A DNA stretch of 64,000 bases, taken from JABMMZ01 sp044357345 (GTDB lineage: Bacteria; Bacteroidota; Bacteroidia; NS11-12g; UBA955). The translations under genes and the position numbers were made by a program. The notes below the pieces were generated by a model. It had not been told where the DNA came from, searched no databases, and worked only from the letters and a program-made list of their open reading frames with translations. The first letter of the stretch is position 1. Every line of letters begins with the position of its first letter. The stretch covers positions 1 through 64,000 of the forward strand of contig JBIKPR010000001.1 in assembly GCA_044357345.1 (NCBI GenBank), written 5' to 3'. Of the stretch, positions 27,192-35,513 are shown piece after piece.

Positions 27192-27875
27192 ATGTATAGA
27201 CAATTTTATTTCATTTTGGTTGCCTCTATGGCCATACTTTTTTCTTGTAACAGCAAAAATTCCAATTCAGACAATTGGAAAGAGGTATATAAAAACGCTT
27301 ACACGAATCACGACTTCAACACTGCAGTTGTGGCTTTAAATCATTTAATTATTTCAGACTCAAGCAACCGGTCTCAATATTTTGATTCACTTGCATTCTA
27401 CTACATTAAAAAGCAGAGAAACTACACCGCAGGCAAGTTGATCGTTGAAAAAGGTCTAAAATTGAGCCCTAACAACTATAACTTTTTAGAATTTAAAAGT
27501 ATTTTCCTAAGCGCTGACAACAAAATCGAAGAATCTAGAGCATTACTTCAAAAAGCATATAAATTATCTGGTTTAAAGAAGCATTTATATATGTATGCCA
27601 CGACTTTTGCTAGTGATAAAAACATAGAAGAATACACAAAAATTGTAAATGGATTTTTATATGACCCTGCAACAAAACCTGAAATGGTTGAAGTATCAAT
27701 AGACGATGCGTCTTCTCAGATGATTGAAATTAAGGCTTTGTGTTATATGGATAAAGCAAAAATATCTAAAAACCCTGTTCAAATTTTATCTTATATTGAC
27801 TCTGCATTAATGATAGAGCCTAACTACCAAGAAGCATTGTACTTTAAGGAAAAATTAAGAAACCCCGGCAACTAG
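27192..27875 (+). CDS. TPR-like lipoprotein
   Basis: 227 residues from ATG 27192, preceded by promoter box TACTTTTG at 27160-27167. A signal peptide ends in lipobox ILFSC (lipidated Cys near residue 18). The rest is alpha-helical with loose tetratricopeptide-like pairs, for example YTAGKLIVEKGLKLSPNNYNF and the final IDSALMIEPNYQEALYF. This suggests a protein-protein scaffold on the inner face of the outer membrane. It is transcribed divergently from the giant PKD protein and converges on the cobalamin adenosyltransferase gene. No specific family is recognised. Confidence 0.72.
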   Translation: MYRQFYFILVASMAILFSCNSKNSNSDNWKEVYKNAYTNHDFNTAVVALNHLIISDSSNRSQYFDSLAFYYIKKQRNYTAGKLIVEKGLKLSPNNYNFLEFKSIFLSADNKIEESRALLQKAYKLSGLKKHLYMYATTFASDKNIEEYTKIVNGFLYDPATKPEMVEVSIDDASSQMIEIKALCYMDKAKISKNPVQILSYIDSALMIEPNYQEALYFKEKLRNPGN

Positions 27876-27879
27876 TTTA

Positions 27880-28425
27880 TTACATTCTTGGTTTCCAAGA
27901 AACCTCAGGGATATTTTTTAGGAAACCGAAAAATCTACCAACTACAAATAAGTAGTCAGACAATCTATTGATATACTTTAATATTTCGGGCTCAACGTGT
28001 TGTAATTCATCCAACTGGACGATCTGTCTTTCTGCTCTCCTGCAAACGCAACGAGCAACATGACATTGAGCAATTTCTATACTTCCAGCAGGCAATACAA
28101 ATGATCTTAAAGCAGGCAAAGCTTCATTCATTTTATCAATACTAGATTCCAGCAATAATATATCCGACTCAATCAAATCAGGCAAAATCATTTTACTTCC
28201 GGGCGCCTGCGCCAATAGACTTCCAATAGTAAACAGTCTGTCTTGTATTTCGGGTAACACATTAATATTAACATCATCCGTAACAAATGATCTCAATATT
28301 CCTATATAAGAATTCAATTCATCAATTGTGCCATAAGCCTCAATTCTGATGTGGTGCTTAGAAACTCTATCACCTCCAATAAGTGATGTTTGACCTTTGT
28401 CTCCTTTTTTTGTATAAATTTTCAT
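27880..28425 (-). CDS. PduO-type cob(I)alamin adenosyltransferase
   Basis: 181 residues, a four-helix-bundle ATP:corrinoid adenosyltransferase. Motifs are the N-terminal KIYTKKGDKGQTSLIGG (ATP binding), the AYGTIDELNSYIG helix, CRRAERQI, and YINRLSDYLFVVGRF at the end. It converts cob(I)alamin to adenosylcobalamin. The likely client is methylmalonyl-CoA mutase (not in the window), which would fit with the propionyl-CoA carboxylase gene at 38051. It is the last gene of the minus-strand operon and begins 12 bases after the ABC ATPase stop. Confidence 0.94.
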   Translation of the reverse strand: MKIYTKKGDKGQTSLIGGDRVSKHHIRIEAYGTIDELNSYIGILRSFVTDDVNINVLPEIQDRLFTIGSLLAQAPGSKMILPDLIESDILLLESSIDKMNEALPALRSFVLPAGSIEIAQCHVARCVCRRAERQIVQLDELQHVEPEILKYINRLSDYLFVVGRFFGFLKNIPEVSWKPRM

Positions 28426-28437
28426 TTGTATTTTGAA

Positions 28438-29154
28438 CTAAACAAGTAAACCTGAATTTTGTTCAAATTTATTATTTATTTGATCCGATTCAACAACTCC
28501 GTCTCTAAGTCTTACTATTCTTTTAGCGTTTAAGGCAATGTCTTCTTCATGTGTAACCAAAATTATAGTATTCCCTTTAGCATGTATTTCTTTAAACAAG
28601 GCCATAATTTCAACAGAAGTTTTTGTATCCAAATTTCCTGTGGGCTCATCTGCCAGCAAAATGCTTGGATTATTAACCAATCCTCTAGCTATTGCGACAC
28701 GCTGACGTTGACCACCAGAAAGTTCATTTGGCTTATGCAGCATTCTATCTTTTAGACCAACTTGAATTAATACTTCCTCTGCCTTTGCTAGTCTATCTTT
28801 CTTATTCCAACCGGCATAAACAAGCGGCAAGGCCACATTTTCCAGTGCAGACATCCTTGGCAACAAATTAAAAGTTTGAAAAACAAAACCAATTTCTTTA
28901 TTTCGAACTTCAGCCAAATGATTTTCACTCATACTGCTCACATCTATACCATTCAGAATATATTTACCAGCAGTAAAAGAATCTAAACAACCAAGTATAT
29001 TCATTAATGTTGATTTACCAGAACCAGATGGTCCCATCAGCGCAACATATTCTCCGCGGCAGATATCTAAATCTACATTTCGCAAGGCATAAACTGACTC
29101 TTGGCCAACTTTATACACTTTTTGAATTCCATTGATGTCAATGAGCTTTTCCAT
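28438..29154 (-). CDS. ABC transporter ATP-binding protein (LolD/MacB type)
   Basis: 238 residues with a complete ABC ATPase: Walker A GPSGSGKST, Q-loop VFQTFNLLPRMSALENVALPL, signature LSGGQRQRVAIARGL, Walker B ILLADEPTGNLD and H-loop VTHE. The N-terminal VGQESVYALRNVDLDI and the FQTFNLLPRMSALENV segment are characteristic of the LolD/MacB/FtsE group, which drives mechanotransmission at the periplasm rather than classic import. The permease is not adjacent. It sits between gatC and the cobalamin adenosyltransferase in a compact operon. Confidence 0.92.
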   Translation of the reverse strand: MEKLIDINGIQKVYKVGQESVYALRNVDLDICRGEYVALMGPSGSGKSTLMNILGCLDSFTAGKYILNGIDVSSMSENHLAEVRNKEIGFVFQTFNLLPRMSALENVALPLVYAGWNKKDRLAKAEEVLIQVGLKDRMLHKPNELSGGQRQRVAIARGLVNNPSILLADEPTGNLDTKTSVEIMALFKEIHAKGNTIILVTHEEDIALNAKRIVRLRDGVVESDQINNKFEQNSGLLV

Positions 29155-29157
29155 GGT

Positions 29158-29454
29158 CTATTTGTTCTGATCAATAACCTTTGGAACCCTGAAATAATCA
29201 GAATCTTTTTTAGGTGCATTGCTTAGCAATTGCTCGCGGGTGAATTCTTGTTTTACATTGTCTTCACGCACATTGTTTTCTGTATCAGTCATGTAAATTA
29301 GAGGCTCAATCCCATCGGTATTTACTTCGTTTAACTTTTCACACAAAACAAGTATATTTTCAAGGTCAGCCTTTATCTTCATTTGTTCATTTGAATCAAA
29401 TTCAAGTCGTGACAAATGTGCTAATTGATCTATTTTTTCATTGGTTATTTTCAT
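29158..29454 (-). CDS. gatC: Asp-tRNA(Asn)/Glu-tRNA(Gln) amidotransferase subunit C
   Basis: 98 residues, the family's usual length. Conserved segments are IDQLAHLSRLEFD near the N-terminus, LVLCEKLNEVNTDGIEPLIY in the middle, and LREDNV-type and FRVPKVI sequences at the end. GatC stabilises the GatAB complex that converts misacylated Glu-tRNA(Gln) or Asp-tRNA(Asn). gatA and gatB are not in the window. The gene overlaps the 3' end of plsC by 17 bases and precedes the ABC ATPase gene by 3 bases. Confidence 0.92.
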   Translation of the reverse strand: MKITNEKIDQLAHLSRLEFDSNEQMKIKADLENILVLCEKLNEVNTDGIEPLIYMTDTENNVREDNVKQEFTREQLLSNAPKKDSDYFRVPKVIDQNK

Positions 29455-30181
29455 GAATGACGTGGTTTTTAATTAAATCTGTTCTTATAAGATTGTAAAT
29501 TTCATCTTTAAGTTGGTTGGCATCATCAATATTTAGATGATCCGTCTCAATTGCCCGATGAATTTTGCATTTTATTATAGATGGATAATATTCAGTTTTC
29601 TCATCTGGAAGAACTTTGTAGTTATTGTAAAAAGTAACTGGAACAATTGGCAATTTGGTTTCTATGGCCATTTTAAAGGCCCCATTTTTAAACTCTTTTA
29701 ATTCAGGTGTTTTATTCCAAATTGTCCCCTCAGGAAAGATAAGAATGCTATATCCTGCATCTAGTTTTTCTTTGGCTTGATGAAAGGCCTTGTGCGCATC
29801 CTTCATAGATTCTCTTTTAACCGCAATATCAACTGTTCTAAAGAAAATTCCAAACAAAGGAATATTAGCTAATTCTCTTTTACCTATAAAAGACATCTTA
29901 GTTGGCGCAAACAATCCAAGTACAACGATATCTAAATATGATGTGTGGTTAGCAACAAAAATGCATTTTTGGGGAAATTTATTCTGAACCCTAACAATTT
30001 TTGGAATGGAAAAAGTAAGCAAAACAGCTACCCAAGCCCAAATTCTCCTCAATCGATTCGCCAGAGGATACCATGAAGGCCTGCTCAACAAAACGAAAAA
30101 CAACGGATATAGCAATAGGAATGTACCTGCAAAAATAGTTGCAAACCAAACAAACCCTATTTTTCCAAAAATCTTTCTCAA
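29438..30181 (-). CDS. plsC: 1-acyl-sn-glycerol-3-phosphate acyltransferase
   Basis: 247 residues. There is an N-terminal membrane segment (~7-30) and a PlsC acyltransferase domain with block I NHTSYLD, block II near KRELANIPLFG, block III FPEGTIW and block IV LPIVPVTF. It makes phosphatidic acid from lysophosphatidic acid at the inner membrane. Its start overlaps the stop of the upstream DUF4199-like gene by four bases (ATGA), and its 3' end overlaps gatC by 17, so translation is coupled across the operon. Confidence 0.93.
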   Translation of the reverse strand: MRKIFGKIGFVWFATIFAGTFLLLYPLFFVLLSRPSWYPLANRLRRIWAWVAVLLTFSIPKIVRVQNKFPQKCIFVANHTSYLDIVVLGLFAPTKMSFIGKRELANIPLFGIFFRTVDIAVKRESMKDAHKAFHQAKEKLDAGYSILIFPEGTIWNKTPELKEFKNGAFKMAIETKLPIVPVTFYNNYKVLPDEKTEYYPSIIKCKIHRAIETDHLNIDDANQLKDEIYNLIRTDLIKNHVIHENNQ

Positions 30182-30699
30182 TCTCTTTTTGTTTTCGCTC
30201 TTAAAATGAATGCGATAATTGCACTCAAAAACAAGCCTCTTGCGGCGCCTAGATACAATTGGTATTTAAATTGTCCTCCGACAGAGTATGAATCTTTAAC
30301 TGCATTGATGTTATCCAATCGATCTTTAGCAGAAAGTTTGGAGAAAAAATTTGACTTAACCAATTGATTCACCTTTAGGTCAATAAAACCATTAATTATT
30401 TCTGGTCTAAATTGAGCGATATAAGAAAAGAAAAGTGAAACAGACGAAGAAATAATTAAACTTAGAAAAAATCCCAAGAAAATGGCTCTTCCGATAAAGA
30501 ATTCATCTTGGTTACTCTGCTTCATTGACCTTAAAAAAAGGAAAATAGCGACTCCAGGGATGATTATAAACTCACCAAGAACAGATATTAAGTGAACCGA
30601 TAGATTCGGATTAAACGCTACATATAGCATATATACATAGCTCAGGGCTGCTGCAGCGCTCCCAAAAGCGAGTCCGTAAATCAATAATTTTTTGCTCAT
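30178..30699 (-). CDS. small integral membrane protein, DUF4199-like
   Basis: 173 residues with about four transmembrane helices (near 5-27, 38-55, 70-92 and 148-168) and a charged periplasmic or cytoplasmic loop at ~100-145. The length, helix layout and GxxFG-type N-terminus resemble the DUF4199 family of Bacteroidota membrane proteins of unknown function. It is first in the operon with plsC, gatC, the ABC ATPase and the adenosyltransferase. It is divergent from the DUF5606 gene. Confidence 0.65.
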   Translation of the reverse strand: MSKKLLIYGLAFGSAAAALSYVYMLYVAFNPNLSVHLISVLGEFIIIPGVAIFLFLRSMKQSNQDEFFIGRAIFLGFFLSLIISSSVSLFFSYIAQFRPEIINGFIDLKVNQLVKSNFFSKLSAKDRLDNINAVKDSYSVGGQFKYQLYLGAARGLFLSAIIAFILRAKTKRD

Positions 30700-30782
30700 A
30701 TAGAAATGTTCACAAAACTATAACAAAAAAACCTTTGAACGCTTTGTTTTGTCAATTAATTATAGAAAATTTGCAACAGTTT

Positions 30783-31340
30783 ATGGAATTGAAAGATATT
30801 GTCGCTATTGCTGGTATGCCCGGCTTATACCATGTAATTGGTCAAAGAACAAATGGTTTGATTGTTGAGGCCTTAGATGGCACCGGCAAAAAAATCCCAA
30901 CCTCTGCCAATACAAAGGTTTCTATTTTGTCTGATATCGCCATGTTTACCATGGAAGGTGAAGAAAGATTGGCTTCTATTTTATTAACCATTAATGAAAT
31001 GGTTAAAGAAGGTTTAGTTGTACCAGAGAAAAAATCAAATGATGATTTATTCCCTCAATTCTTAGGAAAAGTACTTCCTAACTATGACAATGAGAGAATT
31101 TATTTGTCTGACATGAAGAAATTAGCCAATTGGTTTACCATTCTATCAGACAAACTTGATTTTGATGCATTGAAAAAATCTATAGATGAGGAAAACAATG
31201 CAACAGACGAACAAAAGTCTGAAGCTAAAGCTAAAACTGAGGCTAAAGCTAAAATTGAAAAGCCAGTTAAAAATGCTAGCCCAAAAGGTGACAGCAAAAG
31301 CAAAGGAAAATCTGTTGGAACCATTCGTAAGATGGCCTAA
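30783..31340 (+). CDS. DUF5606 family protein
   Basis: 185 residues from ATG 30783 (MELKDIVAIAGMPGLY); a frame open further upstream to 30735 adds non-conserved residues and I reject it. The ~140-residue N-terminal part matches the Bacteroidota-specific DUF5606 pattern (IAGMPGLYHVIGQRTNGLIVE...; YDNERIYLSDMKKLANWF). A low-complexity, lysine/alanine-rich tail (EAKAKTEAKAKIEKP...) ends with a basic GTIRKMA. It is probably cytoplasmic and its function is unknown. The basic tail suggests nucleic acid contact, which is inference. tRNA-Cys follows on the same strand. Confidence 0.82.
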   Translation: MELKDIVAIAGMPGLYHVIGQRTNGLIVEALDGTGKKIPTSANTKVSILSDIAMFTMEGEERLASILLTINEMVKEGLVVPEKKSNDDLFPQFLGKVLPNYDNERIYLSDMKKLANWFTILSDKLDFDALKKSIDEENNATDEQKSEAKAKTEAKAKIEKPVKNASPKGDSKSKGKSVGTIRKMA

Positions 31341-31399
31341 ACAAAATACTTAAGTTCTTTTGGAACGCACATTTATTTGAATATAAATTATAAATCACT

Positions 31400-31407
31400 T
31401 AAATTTG
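31400..31407 (+). promoter_or_regulatory. -7 promoter box of tRNA-Cys
   Basis: TAAATTTG followed by CAC is a TAnnTTTG match 20 bases upstream of the mature tRNA-Cys 5' end. Confidence 0.65.
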
Positions 31408-31426
31408 CACCTCTCTTAAGAAAAAA

Positions 31427-31497
31427 GGTCGGATGGCCGAGTGGCTAGGCACGGGTCTGCAAAACCCTCTACAGCGGTTCGAATCCGCTTCCGACCT
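31427..31497 (+). tRNA. tRNA-Cys (GCA)
   Basis: 71 bases: acceptor GGTCGGA/TCCGACC, D arm GGCCGAGTGGCTAGGC, anticodon stem GGGT/ACCC with GCA at 31459-31461, T arm with GGTTCGAAT, and U as discriminator, which is a Cys-tRNA identity base. CCA is not encoded. Promoter box TAAATTTG lies at 31400-31407 and a strong terminator follows. Confidence 0.96.
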
Positions 31498-31505
31498 CAA
31501 GAAAA

Positions 31506-31540
31506 AATAAGACTTCACACAGTGAAGTCTTATTTTTTTG
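31506..31540 (+). terminator. Rho-independent terminator of tRNA-Cys
   Basis: Thirteen-base perfect stem AATAAGACTTCAC/GTGAAGTCTTATT followed by T7. It starts nine bases after the tRNA 3' end. Confidence 0.92.
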
Positions 31541-31590
31541 TCTCAAAAATCCCGTCAAGCTCGCTTGTAAGGGAATTTGAGACAAAAAAA
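31533..31590. repeat. Long nested inverted repeat overlapping the tRNA-Cys terminator
   Basis: TTTTTTTGTCTCAAA (31533-31547) is the exact complement of TTTGAGACAAAAAAA (31576-31590). Inside it, CCC/GGG and CAAGC/GCTTG also pair. The fold would compete with the preceding terminator for its T run. On the minus strand it also resembles a terminator with flanking A/T tracts. Confidence 0.7.
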
Positions 31591-31592
31591 TA

Positions 31593-31625
31593 GATTTGAT
31601 GCTCTGATCAAATCGTTATTTTTTC
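31593..31625 (+). terminator. Terminator-like hairpin at the head of the tandem repeat
   Basis: Perfect 8-bp stem GATTTGAT/ATCAAATC (31593-31600 with 31607-31614), loop GCTCTG, then GTTATTTTTTCTT. Only the first repeat unit has the left arm; later units keep ATCAAATC and the T run but lack it. Confidence 0.6.
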
Positions 31626-31943
31626 TTGATGGACCTCCCCTCACGGATCATGAAATAATCCCTTCTCTTAATGAATGTATTACAAAAAATACTTACTCTG
31701 ATCAAATCGTTATTTTTTCTTGATGGACCTCCCCTCCACGGATCATGAAATAATCCCTTCTCTTAATGGATGTATTACAAAAAATACTTACTCTGATCAA
31801 ATCGTTATTTTTTCTTGATGGAACACCCCCTCACGGATCATGAAATAATCCCTTCTCTTAATGAATGTATTACAAAAAATACTTGCTCTGATCAAATCGT
31901 TATTTTTTCTTGTCGGACCACCCCTTAAGGATCATGAAATAAT
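31602..31943. repeat. Tandem repeat, four units of ~94-95 bp
   Basis: Units start at 31602, 31696, 31791 and 31886, each with CTCTGATCAAATCGTTATTT. All contain a T6 tract, a GGACCTCCCCTCACGG-like GC patch, GGATCATGAAATAATCC, and (units 1-3) a GTATT/AATAC mini-hairpin. The fourth unit degenerates after ~31943. The period is not a multiple of three, no reading frame runs through it, and neither strand carries a gene between 31498 and 32040. Substitutions and one single-base insertion separate the units, so this is a natural array rather than an assembly echo. Confidence 0.85.
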
Positions 31944-32040
31944 CCATTCCCCTTAAAGTTGATAATGAAAATCGCTATCTTTTTCTGATAGAGCAAATTT
32001 CCTTATCTTTCTAAATAACAAAATTTGTACCTTAATGATT

Positions 32041-32712
32041 TCAATTTACCCTTTTTCTATTCATCAATTTAAAAACACTATACCCAATATACAGTATTGA
32101 TGAATAAAAGAAAACAGCTTTCCAGTTGAAGAACCCAGGAGTTGGATTGGTAAATGTTTGGTAAATATAGTCTAAACGCAAAAATGGCTTTCTAAAAACA
32201 TCCCAAGAATTTAAACGCAAATCACGTCCGAGATATATTCCGTAAGCACTCAATACAACGATTAAAAGGATGCTACAATGGACAAGTAATTTGTTCATTG
32301 TTGTTTGAAAAAGCATCAATTCAATATCCATCAAACTCAGCATCGCAATCCAGATGGCGATACCTGTTATATAGATCCAAATCACAATATCAAATAGAAT
32401 CATCGTGAAATCAATGCCCATCACATGTAAACCATCGGTTAATAAATAAGGTGCATTAGGAAAAAAAACCAACCATAGGAGGCAAAACATTAAAAGCTTT
32501 ATTTTATAAAAACTACCCTGTAAATAAAATCGCATATAAGTACTCACAACCAATGGTATCAATGCAAGAAATAGATTATACAGTAAAAAAAAGAGTGCCT
32601 TATGACTAGGAAGAAAATACCTTAGCAATACGAGCATTACGGCAAACATTGACAGATAAACTATTGTCTTGAAATGATGTATTCTTTGCTTGCTTAGAAA
32701 GATAATTTTCAC
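32041..32712 (-). CDS. DUF1361 family integral membrane protein
   Basis: 223 residues with about six transmembrane helices. The family's signature segments are present: LWLVFFPNAPYLLTD in the middle and IYLGRDLRLNSWDVF in the fourth loop. Function is unknown; the protein is in the inner membrane. Its start is at ATG 32710-32712. It is divergent from lpxH, separated by a 150-base spacer with no clear motif, and its 3' end faces the tandem repeat region. Confidence 0.82.
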   Translation of the reverse strand: MKIIFLSKQRIHHFKTIVYLSMFAVMLVLLRYFLPSHKALFFLLYNLFLALIPLVVSTYMRFYLQGSFYKIKLLMFCLLWLVFFPNAPYLLTDGLHVMGIDFTMILFDIVIWIYITGIAIWIAMLSLMDIELMLFQTTMNKLLVHCSILLIVVLSAYGIYLGRDLRLNSWDVFRKPFLRLDYIYQTFTNPTPGFFNWKAVFFYSSILYIGYSVFKLMNRKRVN

Positions 32713-32862
32713 AAATTCAAAAATATCATAATTTTAAATATGATTTAGCAATCATAGTAAAATTACATTGTTGGAAGAAGAATAGATTCAAAAGCGATTT
32801 TATACACCTTAAAAATTGGATTTCTCAGTAAAATTAACAACCTTTGAAACATTGTAAATAAT

Positions 32863-33615
32863 TTGGACAACAGCAAAAAACATATATATTTCGCTTCTGA
32901 TTTTCATCTTGGGGTACCATCATATGAGTCTTCATTAAAAAGAGAAAAAAAAATATGTGCCTGGTTAGAATCAACTAGACATAATGCTTCAGAAATATAC
33001 TTGGTTGGAGATGTGTTTGATTTCTGGTTTGAATACAAACATGTAGTTCCAAAAGGATATACCCGTTTATTGGGAAAACTCTCTGATTTGTCAGACCAAG
33101 GCATCAAAATCATTTTTTTTAAAGGGAATCATGATATGTGGACATTCGGATATCTAGAAAAAGAAATAGGTGCTACAATTGTAAGTAATGAATTGGAAAT
33201 TGAAAGAAACGGCAAAAGATTTTACATCCATCATGGAGACGGAATAGGACCAGGTGATTTTGGATACAAAGTTATTAAGAAAATTTTTAGAAGTAATTTA
33301 TCAGTCAAATTATTTGGCTTTATACATCCATTTTTAGGTGTTGGTTTGGCCAATTTTTTATCCCGTAAAAGCCGCATCAGCAAAGGTAATAACGACAAGA
33401 TTTACTTAGGTGAGGATAACGAATTTATCATTATTCACTGCAAAGAACTGTTAAAGAAAAAGCATTTTGATTTTTTCATTTGTGGGCATAGGCATTTGGC
33501 ACAAGATTTAAAGCTTCAAGAGGATTCTAAATACATCAATTTGGGAGAATGGGTAAATGATTTTACCTATGCTGAATTTGATGGCATAAATCTTGAATTA
33601 AAACACTTCAAATGA
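32863..33615 (+). CDS. lpxH: LpxH-like UDP-2,3-diacylglucosamine diphosphatase (metallophosphoesterase)
   Basis: 250 residues. Calcineurin-type phosphoesterase motifs occur in order: ASDFHLG, GDVFDFW, KGNHD, HHGDG and CGHRHLA. The DVFDFWFE and GDxxGPGD features are those of LpxH, which hydrolyses UDP-2,3-diacylglucosamine to lipid X in lipid A synthesis at the inner membrane. The start is TTG at 32863; an in-frame TGA lies seven codons upstream and no ATG is available nearby. The next gene overlaps its stop by four bases. Confidence 0.88.
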   Translation: MDNSKKHIYFASDFHLGVPSYESSLKREKKICAWLESTRHNASEIYLVGDVFDFWFEYKHVVPKGYTRLLGKLSDLSDQGIKIIFFKGNHDMWTFGYLEKEIGATIVSNELEIERNGKRFYIHHGDGIGPGDFGYKVIKKIFRSNLSVKLFGFIHPFLGVGLANFLSRKSRISKGNNDKIYLGEDNEFIIIHCKELLKKKHFDFFICGHRHLAQDLKLQEDSKYINLGEWVNDFTYAEFDGINLELKHFK

Positions 33616-34415
33616 ATTTGCTCAATAAACTAATTCTTTGTATTTCTTTCTTGTGTATTTCACAAATACGGTCTCAGATTTTAACATCAGATACAATCAA
33701 AATCCCCTCAGGATGCACGATAAGTAGCGATAATTTAGAAAACCTTTATATTGTCACACCCACAAATGACATTATTAAATACGATAAGAATGGGCAAAAG
33801 TTAGCCACCGCAAACTTTAAAGTCCTCGGAAATATTAGCTCAATAGATGCTGGGAATCCCTTTGAGATTTATGTTTTTTACCGAGATCAGAATAAAATTA
33901 TCTTTTTAGATAACATGTTAAACATCAGAGGTGAATGCGATTTAGAAAGTATAGGAATTTCTCAAATTGCCTGTGTTGCGAGAAGCTCTGACAATCAAAT
34001 ATGGTTGTTCGATATGTCAGATCAGAAATTAAAAAAATACAGCAAAGATCTCAAAATCTTAAATGAGAGTGCATCATTTAATAATTTCCCAATAGGGAAT
34101 GAAATTAGTCCAAGTTTAATTGTTGACGTTAATTCAAGTATATTATTGCTAAATAATTACTATGTCCTTGAATTTGATTTGTATGCCAATTTTAGCAAAA
34201 CTGTCTTAATTGACACCTTAAAATCATTCCAATTCTTAAACAATAAAATCGTTTATCTGAAAAGCGATTCCATCCATATTTACAATAAATCATTGTTAAA
34301 AATGGAGAAAATTAACCAAATTCTTCCATTTGGAACTAAGGGGATTCGAATTGAAAAAGAAAGATTGTTCATTTTAAAAGATGAATTCGTAATTTTGCGC
34401 TCCATTTCAGAATGA
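33612..34415 (+). CDS. secreted protein of unknown function, beta-propeller-like
   Basis: 267 residues with a signal peptide (hydrophobic to residue ~18, ending SQIRSQ). The remainder consists of short strands with repeats of the form L-x-x-x-Y-x-V and I-x-x-x-D-x-x-x (LENLYIVTPTNDIIKYDKNG; DNQIWLFDMSDQKLKKYSKD; NKIVYLKSDSIHIYNKS). This resembles a WD/NHL-type propeller with about five blades. Family not recognised. The ATG overlaps the lpxH stop by four bases, so it is translationally coupled to a lipid A enzyme, and prfA follows 24 bases later. Confidence 0.65.
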   Translation: MNLLNKLILCISFLCISQIRSQILTSDTIKIPSGCTISSDNLENLYIVTPTNDIIKYDKNGQKLATANFKVLGNISSIDAGNPFEIYVFYRDQNKIIFLDNMLNIRGECDLESIGISQIACVARSSDNQIWLFDMSDQKLKKYSKDLKILNESASFNNFPIGNEISPSLIVDVNSSILLLNNYYVLEFDLYANFSKTVLIDTLKSFQFLNNKIVYLKSDSIHIYNKSLLKMEKINQILPFGTKGIRIEKERLFILKDEFVILRSISE

Positions 34416-34439
34416 AATCATCCTGGAGTCCAAATAACA

Positions 34440-35513
34440 ATGTTAGATAAATTTGACGCCATAGAGGCGAGATTCAAAGAAGTTGAATTATTACTCAGTA
34501 ATTCAGGAACCATGCAGGACATGAAAAGATTCACTCAACTCAACAAGGAGTATAGTGACTTAAAAGAAGTTGTTGAGACAGCAAATGAATACAAAAGAGT
34601 TTTAAATTACCACCAACAAGCCAAAGATATTATTGCCAATGAAAAGGACCAAGACCTTAAAGAAATGGCGAGAATGGAGGCTGAAGAAATGGAAGCTAAA
34701 ATTGGCCCTTTAGAAGATAAAATCAGATTATTACTTATTCCAAAAGACCCTGAAGACGCAAAAAATGCGATTGTTGAGATAAGAGCTGGTACGGGTGGGG
34801 ATGAAGCGAGTTTGTTTGCTGGTGATTTGATGAAAATGTATATGCGCTATTGCGAGAACAAAGGATGGAAGGTAGAAGTTCTTGATGAAAGTGAAGGCAC
34901 TGCAGGCGGATATAAGGAAGTTATTTTAGAAGTTACCGGCAACAATGTATACGGTGACATGAAATATGAAAGTGGTGTTCACCGTGTTCAAAGAGTTCCA
35001 AAAACAGAAAGTGCTGGAAGGGTCCATACTTCTGCTGCTACAGTTGCAGTAATGCCCGAAGCCGAGGAAGTTGACGTACAGTTAAATCCTGCAGATATAG
35101 ATTTACAAACAAGTAGAAGTGGTGGTGCAGGTGGGCAAAATGTAAACAAAGTTGAAACCAAAGTTCAATTGACCCACAGGCCTAGTGGAATTGTTGTGGT
35201 ATGTCAAGTTGAACGGTCACAATTAGGAAACAGAGAGCGCGCTATGCAAATGTTGAGGACCAAACTTTACGAGCGTGCCTTAGAAGAACATAATTCAAAA
35301 ATTGCAAGCAAAAGAAAAACCTTAGTTTCAAGTGGTGATAGGAGTGCAAAAATAAGAACCTATAATTTTCCTCAAAGCCGTGTTACAGATCATAGAATTA
35401 ATATGACAGTCTATTCTCTAGATAGTTTTCTAGGTGGTGGCATACAAGACATGATTGATGCCTTAAAGGTTGCAGAAAATGCAGATAGAATGCAGGAAGG
35501 CAGCGTAGAGTAA
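34440..35513 (+). CDS. prfA: peptide chain release factor 1
   Basis: 357 residues, full length. It has an N-terminal coiled-coil domain 1, a PCRF domain with GTGGDEASLFAGDL, and the peptidyl-tRNA hydrolysis loop GGAGGQNVNK. The codon-recognition region reads VQRVPKTESAGRVHTSAATVAVMPE; a PxT tripeptide (PKT here) identifies RF1 rather than RF2, which has SPF. It ends translation at UAA and UAG. It is placed directly after the secreted propeller-like gene; the convergent 35-codon ORF starts at the very next base after its stop. Confidence 0.97.
   Translation: MLDKFDAIEARFKEVELLLSNSGTMQDMKRFTQLNKEYSDLKEVVETANEYKRVLNYHQQAKDIIANEKDQDLKEMARMEAEEMEAKIGPLEDKIRLLLIPKDPEDAKNAIVEIRAGTGGDEASLFAGDLMKMYMRYCENKGWKVEVLDESEGTAGGYKEVILEVTGNNVYGDMKYESGVHRVQRVPKTESAGRVHTSAATVAVMPEAEEVDVQLNPADIDLQTSRSGGAGGQNVNKVETKVQLTHRPSGIVVVCQVERSQLGNRERAMQMLRTKLYERALEEHNSKIASKRKTLVSSGDRSAKIRTYNFPQSRVTDHRINMTVYSLDSFLGGGIQDMIDALKVAENADRMQEGSVE

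Noticed and set aside
31602..31943. CRISPR array
   Set aside because: Units are contiguous ~95-bp tandem copies without short repeats separated by unique spacers, and no cas gene is nearby.
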